Shown here in pieces: positions 1-6,093 of a DNA stretch of 8,437 nt (position 1 is the first letter of the stretch; each line of letters starts with the position of its first letter). Under the pieces are notes generated by a model. It was not told the DNA's origin and did not search any database. It saw only the letters and a list, made by a program, of their open reading frames with translations. The position numbers were made by a program, and so were the translations under genes. This DNA is from Clostridiales bacterium (GTDB taxonomy: Bacteria; Bacillota; Clostridia; Oscillospirales; Oscillospiraceae), in contig JAQXNP010000093.1 in the NCBI GenBank assembly GCA_029098065.1, positions 1-8,437 on the forward strand, read 5' to 3'.

Positions 1-112
1 TCTTGGTGGCGCTGGCCAGATCGGCGTCCAGCACCACCAGCTCGGGGTACTGCTCGGCCAGATCGACGATGGCCTTGCCGTAAGCGGCCCGGGTCGCTGT
101 TTTCTCTCCCAT
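1..112 (-). CDS. Transketolase, C-terminal subunit (5' end only; gene runs off the left edge)
   Basis: Only the first 37 codons lie in the window, starting MGEKTATRAAYGKAIVDLAE and containing LDADLASATK. This matches the usual opening of the pyrimidine-binding half of transketolase (TR-x-AYG, then VVxLDADL). In split transketolases this subunit pairs with the N-terminal, thiamine-diphosphate-binding subunit encoded just upstream. Together they move two-carbon ketol units between sugar phosphates in the cytoplasmic non-oxidative pentose phosphate pathway. The ATG at 112 lies one base after the TAA of the upstream subunit, and an SD of the GGAGGGTGAG type sits inside the last codons of that gene, so translation is probably coupled. 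The catalytic and C-terminal domains are outside the window. The assignment rests on this short N-terminus plus the neighbour and is nevertheless quite secure. Confidence 0.9.
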   Translation of the reverse strand, partial: MGEKTATRAAYGKAIVDLAEQYPELVVLDADLASATK

Positions 113-113
113 G

Positions 114-965
114 TTACTCACCCTCCTGTTCCAGCCGTTCAATGGCGGCAACCAGCTCGGCGTGGGCCTTGGCGTAATCCTCGTCTCCCGGCGCTTTGCC
201 GTGCCAGCCGGCGTTGTTCTCCATAAAGGAGACCCCCTTGCCCTTTACTGTACGGGCCAGGATGACAGTGGGCTTTCCCTTGCAGGTCCGGGCCTCCGCC
301 AGCGCCTCCCCGATGGCGGCCAGGTCATGGCCGTCCACCTTCAGTACATTCCAGTTGAAGGCCTCGAACTTCTTGTCCAGGGGCTCGGAGGGCATCACGT
401 CGTCGGTCCTGCCGTCGATCTGGAGGCCGTTGACATCCACGAAGGCGCACAGATTGTCCAGGTGATACTTGGCGGCGGCCATGGCGGCCTCCCACACCTG
501 TCCCTCCTCAATCTCACCGTCGCCCATGACGGCGTAGACCCGGTAATCCTTTCCGTCAATTTTGCCCGCCAGGGCCATGCCCACGGCGGCGGAGATCCCC
601 TGTCCCAGAGAGCCGGTGGACATATCCACGCCGGGAACGTGCACCATATCGGGATGGCCCGACAGATGCCCCTCAATGGAGCGGAACAGCTTCAGCTGCT
701 CCACGGGAAAATAGCCCCGCAGCGCCAGGGCGGCATAGAGGGCGGGGGTGGTGTGGCCTTTGGACAGCACCAGCCGGTCCCGATCGGGATTTTTCGGCGC
801 CTTAGGGTCCACTCTCATCTCGTCAAAATACAGGACAGTCAGAATGTCCGCCACCGACAGTGAGCCGCCGATATGGCCGGATGCGGCGGTATACACCTCA
901 TCCATCGCCAGAGAGCGGACTCTGGCAGCCGTCAAAGTCAGCTCATGGAGTTTTTTCGCTTCCAT
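114..965 (-). CDS. Transketolase, N-terminal (thiamine diphosphate-binding) subunit
   Basis: This 283-residue protein is the usual length for the N-terminal half of a split transketolase. It binds thiamine diphosphate and Mg2+ and works with the C-terminal subunit encoded next. Visible family motifs are SGHIGGSLS (29-37, with His31), LSKGH (67-71), GHLSGHP (99-105), STGSLGQG (116-123), and the cofactor motif from GDGEIEEGQ (148-156) to VDVNG (176-180, with Asn179). WHGKAP (254-259) supplies the late conserved histidine. All are intact, so the subunit looks functional. The ATG at 965 is preceded by AAAGGATG at good spacing. A weak possible promoter lies in the 83-base gap upstream (TTGACT near 1006-1011 with an AT-rich match near 985-990), so some separate transcription is possible but unproven. 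It is probably part of the leftward operon. Confidence 0.95.
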   Translation of the reverse strand: MEAKKLHELTLTAARVRSLAMDEVYTAASGHIGGSLSVADILTVLYFDEMRVDPKAPKNPDRDRLVLSKGHTTPALYAALALRGYFPVEQLKLFRSIEGHLSGHPDMVHVPGVDMSTGSLGQGISAAVGMALAGKIDGKDYRVYAVMGDGEIEEGQVWEAAMAAAKYHLDNLCAFVDVNGLQIDGRTDDVMPSEPLDKKFEAFNWNVLKVDGHDLAAIGEALAEARTCKGKPTVILARTVKGKGVSFMENNAGWHGKAPGDEDYAKAHAELVAAIERLEQEGE

Positions 966-1048
966 CTTATCATCCTTTCCTGAAATTAATGCTCATCGGG
1001 ATCTCAGTCAAAACACACACGAGGCTTTGCCCTGCATCCCCTTCCTGA

Positions 1049-1294
1049 TCAAAGGCCCCGCTCCTTCTCGTCCTGCCGCCGCTTTTTCCAGCCGCCCATG
1101 TAAAGCTGGAATACAAACAGGTCCACGCACACGCACACCAGAGCGACGGCCAGGAAGATCTTTGTCTTTGGCTTCATCAGGATGGCGATGGCCGCGCAGA
1201 TCACCGCCACAGCCATCAACACCAGTTCAATCGTCTTCTGAGTTGATTCCTTCATCCGGGGCTTTTTCCCGTTCTTCTCATGCTGTTCACTCAT
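1049..1294 (-). CDS. Small two-helix membrane protein, function unknown
   Basis: I do not recognise a family for this 81-residue protein. It has a charged N-terminus (1-22, many Lys/Glu), a hydrophobic helix at about 23-40, a short KPKTK turn (41-45), a second helix at about 46-66 and a very basic tail (WKKRRQDEKERG). Lysines in the turn and tail suggest a hairpin with cytoplasmic termini, but the turn is also positive, so topology is uncertain. Two cysteines (54, 56) fall inside helix 2. The ATG at 1294 has an AGGGGA-type SD a few bases upstream. It sits between the mutase and transketolase genes on the same strand and is probably cotranscribed, but the position suggests no specific role. 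Coding is supported by the SD, the coherent membrane pattern and the otherwise gene-sized gap. Confidence 0.75.
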   Translation of the reverse strand: MSEQHEKNGKKPRMKESTQKTIELVLMAVAVICAAIAILMKPKTKIFLAVALVCVCVDLFVFQLYMGGWKKRRQDEKERGL

Positions 1295-1331
1295 TCCAAT
1301 ATCCCCTTTTCCCCATGTTTGAATGGTTTTT

Positions 1332-1353
1332 GACCTGTCGCTACGGACAGATC
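1332..1353. other. Intercistronic hairpin between mutase and small membrane gene
   Basis: GACCTGTC (1332-1339) and GACAGATC (1346-1353) can form an 8-pair stem with one wobble around a six-base loop, immediately after the mutase stop codon. In the direction of the leftward operon it is followed by AAAAACC rather than a T tract, so it is not a convincing terminator. It could mark an RNA processing or stability site. On the other strand it is followed by a T-rich stretch, but no gene there needs a terminator. Confidence 0.3.
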
Positions 1354-1357
1354 TCTT

Positions 1358-2836
1358 TTATTTCAAAACGGACAGATCCAGCCCGTCCAGACCGACAAGC
1401 AGTTCTTCCGCCAGATCCAGCAGCTTCCGGCAGTCCCCGGGATGGTTGCCCTCGGCGTTCAGCGGAAGAAGCGGGTCATGAAGGGACTGCCGCAGCAGCA
1501 TCCAGCCCTCCGGCAGAGACAGCCGCACCCCCTCGCAGGTGGGAGCCAGGGTAATCCCCCGTTCCTCCGCCCGCCGGGCGAAGGCGTCCAGGGCGGCGGC
1601 GCCCTTCTCCTTGAAATCCTCTCCCGAAAGAGGAATGCGCCGCTCGGTCTCCTCCACAGTGGGGGGCAGCTTGGCAATGAGTTCCCCCAGATGCCCATGC
1701 TTTGCCAGAGCCACCACCAGCTTCACCGCCAGATAGGCCCCGTCATCCAGAAAGTAATTTTCCTGCAGGGCTCCGTGACCCGAGGTCTCCATGGCCATGG
1801 GACACCGGATCCCCTCGGCGTTGAGCCGGATGGCCTCATTGATGACATTTTTGTAGCCCCGCTTGAACCGGCGGTGCCTGAATCCCAGCTCTCCTTCCAA
1901 AAAGGCGGTGAGCCGGTCGGAGGTCACCGAGTCGGTGACGATGGTCTCCCCCGGATGATCGGGGGCCAGGATGGCCGCCGCCAGGGCGATAATGGCATCC
2001 CGGTTGACCTCGGTACCGTCGGGAAGGACGGCGGACATCCGGTCCACATCGGTGTCGAAGATAAGTCCCAGACCGGCGTGGTTCTCCAGTACCGCCGACC
2101 GGATGGCGTCCATGGCTTTCCGGTTCTCCGGGTTGGGAATATGGTTGGGGAAATTTCCATCCGGCTCCAGGAACTGGCTGCCCGAGCAGTCCGCTCCCAG
2201 GGGCTCCAGAACCCGGGAGACGAAAAAGCCCCCCGCGCCGTTGCCCGCATCCACTACGATGTGAAGTCCGGCCAGCGGCCGGTCCCCCTTCCCCACTCCG
2301 GCGGAGATTTTTTCCCGCAGGAAGGCGGCGTACCGGTCCATCAGCGGGACCGCTTCCGCCCGGGCGGTGCCGGCATCGGGTTCTTCTATCCCCTCGGCCA
2401 GTTCCAGCAGCGCGGTGATATCCGGCTTGTCCAGCCCTCCCTCCGGAACGAAAAACTTCATGCCGTTTCGTTCCCTGGGCAGGTGGCTGGCGGTGAGCAT
2501 GATCGTCCCGTCAAAGCCCGTTTCGGAAAATACCGTTCCCATGAACATGGCGGGGGTGGAGGACAGGCCGCAGTCGGCCGCCTGTGCCCCGGCGGCCCGG
2601 ATGCCCCGGATGGCCGCAGCCTTCAGCCGCTCCGCCGTAAGCCGGGAGTCGTGGCCCACGCCAATGCGCAGTTCCGCAGCCGGCCTGCCGGTCCGTCCGG
2701 CCAGCCAGCGGACAAAGGCTCCGGCGATCCGGCCACAGGCCCCCTCTGTCAGGTTGACCGGTCCGCCGCCGGGGACAGCCAGGGCCACCCCCCGGATGTC
2801 GCTGCCGTTCTGCAGCTGTTTCAACTCGTTTTTCAT
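1358..2836 (-). CDS. Phosphoglucomutase/phosphomannomutase family protein
   Basis: This 492-residue alpha-D-phosphohexomutase interconverts the 1- and 6-phosphates of a hexose, feeding glucose-1-P or mannose-1-P into cell wall or polysaccharide precursors. Four domains can be traced. Domain I has GSDIRG (11-16) and the phosphoserine loop TASHLP (115-120, catalytic Ser117). Domain II includes VVDAGNGAG (194-202). The metal loop DTDVDR is at 261-266, and domain III has RGYKNV (326-331) and the sugar-recognition loop METSGH (349-354). Domain IV carries the phosphate-binding region near RQSLHDP (449-455). Two loops differ from the common forms: Leu119 replaces the usual Asn of TASHNP, and the C-terminal loop is not the usual R-x-S-G-T-E-P. 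Substrate specificity cannot be read from sequence. The ATG at 2836 was chosen because an AGGGGGG SD precedes it. The frame stays open up to 2989, but that extension overlaps upp and does not resemble a mutase N-terminus. Confidence 0.9.
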   Translation of the reverse strand: MKNELKQLQNGSDIRGVALAVPGGGPVNLTEGACGRIAGAFVRWLAGRTGRPAAELRIGVGHDSRLTAERLKAAAIRGIRAAGAQAADCGLSSTPAMFMGTVFSETGFDGTIMLTASHLPRERNGMKFFVPEGGLDKPDITALLELAEGIEEPDAGTARAEAVPLMDRYAAFLREKISAGVGKGDRPLAGLHIVVDAGNGAGGFFVSRVLEPLGADCSGSQFLEPDGNFPNHIPNPENRKAMDAIRSAVLENHAGLGLIFDTDVDRMSAVLPDGTEVNRDAIIALAAAILAPDHPGETIVTDSVTSDRLTAFLEGELGFRHRRFKRGYKNVINEAIRLNAEGIRCPMAMETSGHGALQENYFLDDGAYLAVKLVVALAKHGHLGELIAKLPPTVEETERRIPLSGEDFKEKGAAALDAFARRAEERGITLAPTCEGVRLSLPEGWMLLRQSLHDPLLPLNAEGNHPGDCRKLLDLAEELLVGLDGLDLSVLK

Positions 2837-2853
2837 CAGGCAACCCCCCTTGC

Positions 2854-2892
2854 AAAAGGGCGGCTGGCCGTCTCCGTCCAGCCGCGCCTTTT
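2854..2892 (-). terminator. Possible rho-independent terminator or attenuator between upp and the mutase
   Basis: Just after the upp stop, the leftward transcript can fold AAAAGGCGCGGCTGG against CCAGCCGCCCTTTT. The stem is strong and GC-rich apart from a small bulge, the loop is ten bases, and a short T tract (TTTT) follows. The next gene's SD begins a few bases later, so this would lower but probably not abolish readthrough into the mutase. The symmetrical A/T flanks mean the structure could act on either strand. Confidence 0.5.
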
Positions 2893-2897
2893 CCTTG

Positions 2898-3539
2898 TTA
2901 TTTCGTGCCGAAGATCCGGTCGCCGGCATCGCCCAGACCGGGGACGATATAGGCGTTTTCGTTGAGTTTCTCATCCACCGCGGCCACATAGATCTCCACG
3001 TCCGGATGATCCCCGTGGACCCGCTGAATGCCCTCCGGAGCGGCGATGATGTTCATCAGCTTGATGTGCTTCACACCGTACTTCTTCTTCAGCAGTTCGA
3101 TGGCCGCCGTGGCAGAGCCGCCGGTGGCCAGCATGGGATCCAGAATGATGACGTCCCGTTCGGCAATATCGGCGGGCATCTTGCAGTAATACTCCACCGG
3201 CTCATGGGTCTCCGGGTCCCGGTAAAGGCCGATATGCCCCACCTTGGCGGAGGGAATCAGGGTCAGAATCCCGTCCACCATGCCCAGTCCGGCCCGCAGG
3301 ACGGGAACGATAGCCAGCTTTTTCCCCGTCAGAGCCTTGAAGGTGCCGGTGGCCACAGGGGTCTTGATGGTCACATTTTCCAGAGGCAGATCCCGGGTGG
3401 CCTCATAGCACATGAGGGTGGCGATCTCGCTGACCACCTCCCGGAAATCCTTCACGCCGGTCTTCTCATCCCGGAGGATGCACAGCTTGTGCTGAAGAAG
3501 CGGATGATCCAAAACGTGTACGTTTTCCATGTTTTCCAT
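2898..3539 (-). CDS. upp: Uracil phosphoribosyltransferase
   Basis: This 213-residue protein makes UMP from uracil and PRPP, the central step of uracil salvage in the cytoplasm. Length and sequence are typical throughout. It has [12 protein letters not shown] (8-19) at the N-terminus, PVLRAGLGM (79-87), the PRPP-binding loop [10 protein letters not shown] (134-143), and the uracil-binding segment [12 protein letters not shown] (197-208). No key residue is missing. Two in-frame ATGs are close together (3539 and 3530). The first was chosen because it lies about nine bases from an AAGGGGAAG SD. The gene begins 18 bases after tsaB, so the two are almost certainly cotranscribed. A hairpin after its stop may partly end transcription. 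Confidence 0.97.
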   Translation of the reverse strand: MENMENVHVLDHPLLQHKLCILRDEKTGVKDFREVVSEIATLMCYEATRDLPLENVTIKTPVATGTFKALTGKKLAIVPVLRAGLGMVDGILTLIPSAKVGHIGLYRDPETHEPVEYYCKMPADIAERDVIILDPMLATGGSATAAIELLKKKYGVKHIKLMNIIAAPEGIQRVHGDHPDVEIYVAAVDEKLNENAYIVPGLGDAGDRIFGTK

Positions 3540-3557
3540 AAGTGATTCTTCCCCTTT

Positions 3558-4265
3558 TTATTTGTTGTTCTGTTCTCTGGCCAGCCGCTCCCGTTCCGCC
3601 TGGGAGAGCCGGTGATAATCAGGCACCAGTTGGGATGCCGCGATGAGTACTCCCGCCCGGGCCAGCTCCAGCGCCCCCCGGGCCACGCCCCAGGCGCTTT
3701 GAAACCGAAGGTTGCCCGGAACCATCCGCGCCGGGATGCCCCGTCTTGTCAAATCATTATAACACAGCTCCGCCCCGTCTCCAACCAAAATCTGCTCCCG
3801 GTCCGTATTTTTCAGCTCACCAGCCAGTTCGTCCAGACTAATGGCCCGGTCCGGAGCCAGCCGGACCAGTTTCTCTCCATCGGAAGAAAAACGGGCGTTG
3901 TAGACCTGGCTCCGCCTGGCATCCATCACCGGGCAGATCTCTCCCGGCAGTGCGGAGAGGTTCCAGGCCATGGCCTCCAGCGTGGACACCTTGGCGCAGG
4001 GCTTTTCCAGGGCCCAGGCCAGGCCCTTGCACGCCGACACGCCGATGCGCAGTCCGGTGAACGACCCCGGCCCGGCGGCTACGGCGAAGACATCCACTTC
4101 ATCCAGAGACACTCCCACCCGTTTGAGCAGCTCCTCCGCCATGGGAAGGAGGGTCCGGGAGTGGGTCATGCCGCTGTTCTCATAGGACTGGGCGATCATA
4201 AACGCGTCCTCGGTGAGGCAGACCGAAGCCGCCGCCGCGGAGGACTCCAGTGCCAGGATCTTCAT
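3558..4265 (-). CDS. tsaB: tRNA t6A37 threonylcarbamoyltransferase complex protein TsaB
   Basis: TsaB is the catalytically inactive ASKHA-fold partner that holds TsaD and TsaE together in the complex that places threonylcarbamoyl on A37 of ANN-decoding tRNAs. The 235-residue product starts MKILALESS, carries THSRTLLP (34-41) and the hallmark GPGSFTGLRIG (65-75), then MDARR (114-118), and ends with PDYHRLSQAERE (215-226), a variant of the usual YLRLSQAERE tail. The ATG at 4265 overlaps the tsaE stop as ATGA, with GGAGGAG six bases upstream, so the pair is translationally coupled. An in-frame extension to 4385 is open but lies wholly inside tsaE. In many Firmicutes rimI and tsaD follow; here upp does, so tsaD must be elsewhere. 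Confidence 0.95.
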   Translation of the reverse strand: MKILALESSAAAASVCLTEDAFMIAQSYENSGMTHSRTLLPMAEELLKRVGVSLDEVDVFAVAAGPGSFTGLRIGVSACKGLAWALEKPCAKVSTLEAMAWNLSALPGEICPVMDARRSQVYNARFSSDGEKLVRLAPDRAISLDELAGELKNTDREQILVGDGAELCYNDLTRRGIPARMVPGNLRFQSAWGVARGALELARAGVLIAASQLVPDYHRLSQAERERLAREQNNK

Positions 4266-4687
4266 ATTGTCTCCTCCCCGCTGATGGTGATGATCCGGCT
4301 GTGATCCCCATCCCCCCGGCGGATATCCACCCGGACGGGATCGGTCAGGGCGTCGTCCACCCGCTCGCTCCACTCCACGGCACATACGCCGCCCCGGCGG
4401 AGGTAGTCCTCCCAGCCGATGTCGAAGAGCTCCTCAGACGACCCCAACCGGTACATATCAAAATGGAACAGGGGCAGCCGCCCTCCCTCATATTCGTTGA
4501 CAATGGTAAAGGTGGGACTTGTGACCCGGCCGGTGAAGCCCAGTCCCCGGGCCAGTCCCCGGACAAAGGCGGTCTTTCCCGCTCCCAGATCTCCGGTAAA
4601 GGCGATCACGGTGCCGGGCGCCGCCGTCCGGCCCAGCTTTTCTCCCAGGGCCTCGGTCTCACTCTCGCTGGCGGTGCGGTATTCCAT
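4262..4687 (-). CDS. tsaE: tRNA t6A37 threonylcarbamoyladenosine biosynthesis ATPase TsaE
   Basis: TsaE is the small P-loop ATPase that resets the TsaB-TsaD-TsaE complex during t6A synthesis on tRNA. The protein is 141 residues, about the usual size. It shows the Walker A motif GDLGAGKT (32-39), the family signature TSPTFTIVNEYEG (56-68), the Walker B-like HFDMYRL (75-81), and AVEWSERV (103-110) with the conserved Glu/Trp pair. The ATG at 4687 follows GGAGGT at six bases, a near-ideal SD. It is the first gene of the leftward operon, and its leader of roughly 40 bases starts at the extended -10 promoter described at 4731-4739. Confidence 0.96.
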   Translation of the reverse strand: MEYRTASESETEALGEKLGRTAAPGTVIAFTGDLGAGKTAFVRGLARGLGFTGRVTSPTFTIVNEYEGGRLPLFHFDMYRLGSSEELFDIGWEDYLRRGGVCAVEWSERVDDALTDPVRVDIRRGDGDHSRIITISGEETI

Positions 4688-4730
4688 CCTTCCACCTCCA
4701 AAGGTTACGATTTGCTAAATTCGTCGATAT

Positions 4731-4739
4731 AGTATAGCA
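4731..4739 (-). promoter_or_regulatory. Extended -10 promoter for the tsaE operon
   Basis: Read leftward, the sequence is TGCTATACT, a TGn extended -10 with five of six bases matching TATAAT. The -35 position at 17-base spacing (4754-4759, TACCAT) is poor, which fits dependence on the extended element. It lies about 45 bases before the tsaE ATG. The start of transcription is inferred, not observed. Confidence 0.6.
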
Positions 4740-4754
4740 TAACCGGGGAAGAAA

Positions 4755-4763
4755 TGGTATACT
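4755..4763 (+). promoter_or_regulatory. Extended -10 promoter for the SEDS polymerase gene
   Basis: TGGTATACT is a TGn extended -10 facing right, about 28 bases before the GTG at 4791. The matching -35 position (4735-4740) is weak. It falls on the -10 side of the opposite promoter, so the two core promoters overlap physically. Confidence 0.6.
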
Positions 4764-4786
4764 GTTTTTACTTCATTGTAAAAAAA

Positions 4787-4791
4787 GGAGG
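4787..4791 (+). promoter_or_regulatory. Ribosome binding site that decides the SEDS gene start
   Basis: GGAGG, preceded by seven A, is a strong SD, but its last G is the first base of the GTG usually taken as the start. From GGAGG, eight bases lead to an in-frame CTG at 4800, which is normal SD spacing. GAGG (4788-4791) can also pair with CCTC (4797-4800), a small stem that could hide the SD. Confidence 0.6.
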
Positions 4792-5981
4792 TGGGTCCTC
4801 TGTCCTGGCTGAGTGATTCTCTGCGGGAATTCCGGGACCGCGGGGACAAGCTGCTGCTGTGCCTGTGCCTGATCCTCAGCGGCTTCGGTGTGGTCCTGAT
4901 CTACTCCGCCACCCACTATACCGGGAGCAGCCGGAGCGCTGTGGTTCAGGTCATCGCCATTCTTCTCGGCGTATTGATCTATATTCTTCTCTCCTCGGTG
5001 GATTTTGAGCTGTTCACCCAGCGGGCATGGAAATTCCTCTTTCCCTTCTCCGTGGTCTTTATCCTCACCACCCTCACCCCCTGGGGCGTGGAGGTCAACG
5101 GCAACCGCAGCTGGCTCCAGATCCCTCACGTTCCTGTGACGATTCAGCCCGCCGAAGTGGCCAAATTCTTCTTTATTCTCCTGCTCTCCTTTCAGTTCAG
5201 CCGGCAGCGGGAAAAGGGGATCTCCAAACCCTCCTCCATCCTGCTCACCGCCGGCCACACGCTCTTCATGTGCGCTGTCATCGCGGCGGCCTCCAGCGAC
5301 TTCGGCATGGCCCTCATTTACACTTTCATCTATGTGGTGGTGGCCTGGTCCGCGGGAGTAAAGCTGCGCTGGTTCGCTCTGGCCTTCGCCGGGATTTCCA
5401 TTGCGGTCATCGTTCTGTGGCCCCACGTCTCCGATGACGTCCACTTTCTCCGCTTCAAGGTGGTCATTGACCATCTCACCGGCAATCAGGAGACCATTTA
5501 CCAGCAGACGCAGGGCATCGGCTGGCAGCAGAGCCGGAGCATTCTCGCCATCGGTTCCGGCGGCCTCACCGGCATGGGCTACCTCAAGGGCATCCAGACC
5601 CAGAGCCCCTATAAGACTTCTCTCCCCGCCCGGATGGATGATGAGATCTTCGCCGTGTGCGGCGAGGAGTTCGGTCTCATCGGCTGTCTTGTCCTGCTGG
5701 CCCTGCTGGGGGCCATCATCGCCCGATGCGTCTGGGTGGCCCGGCGGGCCAGCAGCTATCAGTCCGCCCTCATCGCCATGGGCGTGGCCGGCATGCTGGC
5801 CGCCCAGGTATGCGTCAATGTGGGCATGTGCCTGTACGTCTTCCCCGTCGTGGGCATCACCCTCCCCTTTGTCAGTTCCGGCGGCTCCTCCATCATCACC
5901 ATGTACGCCGCCATGGGGACGGTGTCCTCGGTGAAAACCCGGTCTCTGCCCAGCTGGCTGAAGGACCGCAGCAGCCTGTAG
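4791..5981 (+). CDS. SEDS-family peptidoglycan glycosyltransferase (RodA/FtsW/SpoVE type)
   Basis: This is an integral membrane enzyme that polymerises lipid II into glycan strands, normally with a class B penicillin-binding protein. From the GTG it has 396 residues and about ten hydrophobic segments (first near 20-39 and 50-68, last near 354-383). Conserved features are VNGNRSWLQI (102-111) with IQPAEVAKF (118-126), the long outer loop at about 211-285, and LPARMDDEIFAVCGEE (278-293). In that last motif, Asp284 aligns with the essential aspartate of the LPxxHTDFIFA motif of RodA. The C-terminus has VVGITLPFVSSGGSS (353-367). Whether it acts in elongation, division or sporulation cannot be told here, because no PBP, mreBCD or division gene is adjacent. 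The start is uncertain: GTG 4791 overlaps the SD, while CTG 4800 (393 residues) has proper spacing. A TAA at 4779 rules out starts further upstream. Confidence 0.93.
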   Translation: MGPLSWLSDSLREFRDRGDKLLLCLCLILSGFGVVLIYSATHYTGSSRSAVVQVIAILLGVLIYILLSSVDFELFTQRAWKFLFPFSVVFILTTLTPWGVEVNGNRSWLQIPHVPVTIQPAEVAKFFFILLLSFQFSRQREKGISKPSSILLTAGHTLFMCAVIAAASSDFGMALIYTFIYVVVAWSAGVKLRWFALAFAGISIAVIVLWPHVSDDVHFLRFKVVIDHLTGNQETIYQQTQGIGWQQSRSILAIGSGGLTGMGYLKGIQTQSPYKTSLPARMDDEIFAVCGEEFGLIGCLVLLALLGAIIARCVWVARRASSYQSALIAMGVAGMLAAQVCVNVGMCLYVFPVVGITLPFVSSGGSSIITMYAAMGTVSSVKTRSLPSWLKDRSSL

Positions 5982-6030
5982 CCCCTTCGCCAGCGCAGGA
6001 CGCCTTCCAAATCTTTTCCTTTTGAGGAAT

Positions 6031-6091
6031 AACCTCCTTGTGATCGGTGAACACTATCCTCAGCAGCTTCACCGATTTAAGGAGGTTTTTT
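6031..6091 (+). terminator. Terminator-like hairpin whose 3' arm is the SD of the SLH gene
   Basis: Two perfect nine-pair stems stack: AACCTCCTT (6031-6039) with AAGGAGGTT (6079-6087), and ATCGGTGAA (6043-6051) with TTCACCGAT (6068-6076), separated by a small internal loop and capped by a 16-base loop. Six T (6086-6091) follow at the 3' edge, as in a rho-independent terminator for the SEDS gene 50 bases upstream. The AAGGAGG in the outer 3' arm is also the SD for the TTG at 6094. On the minus strand no T tract follows, so it acts in one direction only. Confidence 0.8.
6079..6085 (+). promoter_or_regulatory. Sequestered ribosome binding site of the SLH protein gene
   Basis: AAGGAGG sits eight bases before TTG 6094 and is the only good SD in the area, so it fixes that TTG as the start. 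The upstream CCTCCTT (6033-6039) is exactly complementary, so the SD is paired whenever the hairpin is formed. Confidence 0.75.
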
Positions 6092-6093
6092 CG

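Larger units (their letters stand above)
4731..4763. repeat. Inverted repeat formed by two divergent promoters
   Basis: AGTATAGCAT (4731-4740) and ATGGTATACT (4754-4763) are reverse complements at nine of ten positions, separated by 13 bases. Each arm contains one extended -10 element facing outward. The symmetry may simply reflect the two promoters, or it may also be a binding site for a dimeric regulator. Confidence 0.6.

Noticed and set aside
111..863. A 250-codon plus-strand open frame opposite the transketolase N-terminal subunit.
   Set aside because: Antisense shadow of a gene with intact thiamine diphosphate motifs; no SD.
1442..2965. A 507-codon open frame on the plus strand opposite the mutase.
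   Set aside because: It is the antisense shadow of a GC-rich gene: low-complexity Gly/Pro/Arg/His translation, no SD, no recognisable domain, while the minus strand encodes a clear phosphohexomutase.
2837..2989. N-terminal extension of the mutase up to an ATG at 2989.
   Set aside because: It would overlap upp by about 90 bases, read through the hairpin, and lacks an SD; the ATG at 2836 has one.
2367..3545. A 392-codon plus-strand open frame crossing the mutase and upp.
   Set aside because: It spans two well-supported minus-strand genes and their intergenic hairpin and has no family resemblance.
4266..4385. N-terminal extension of TsaB to an ATG at 4385.
   Set aside because: It lies entirely inside tsaE, reads as low-complexity Gly/Arg/Pro, and TsaB proteins start MKILALESS-like at 4265.
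6022..6093. N-terminal extension of the SLH protein to TTG 6022.
   Set aside because: No SD precedes it, it covers the terminator hairpin, and it would place 24 residues before the signal peptide.
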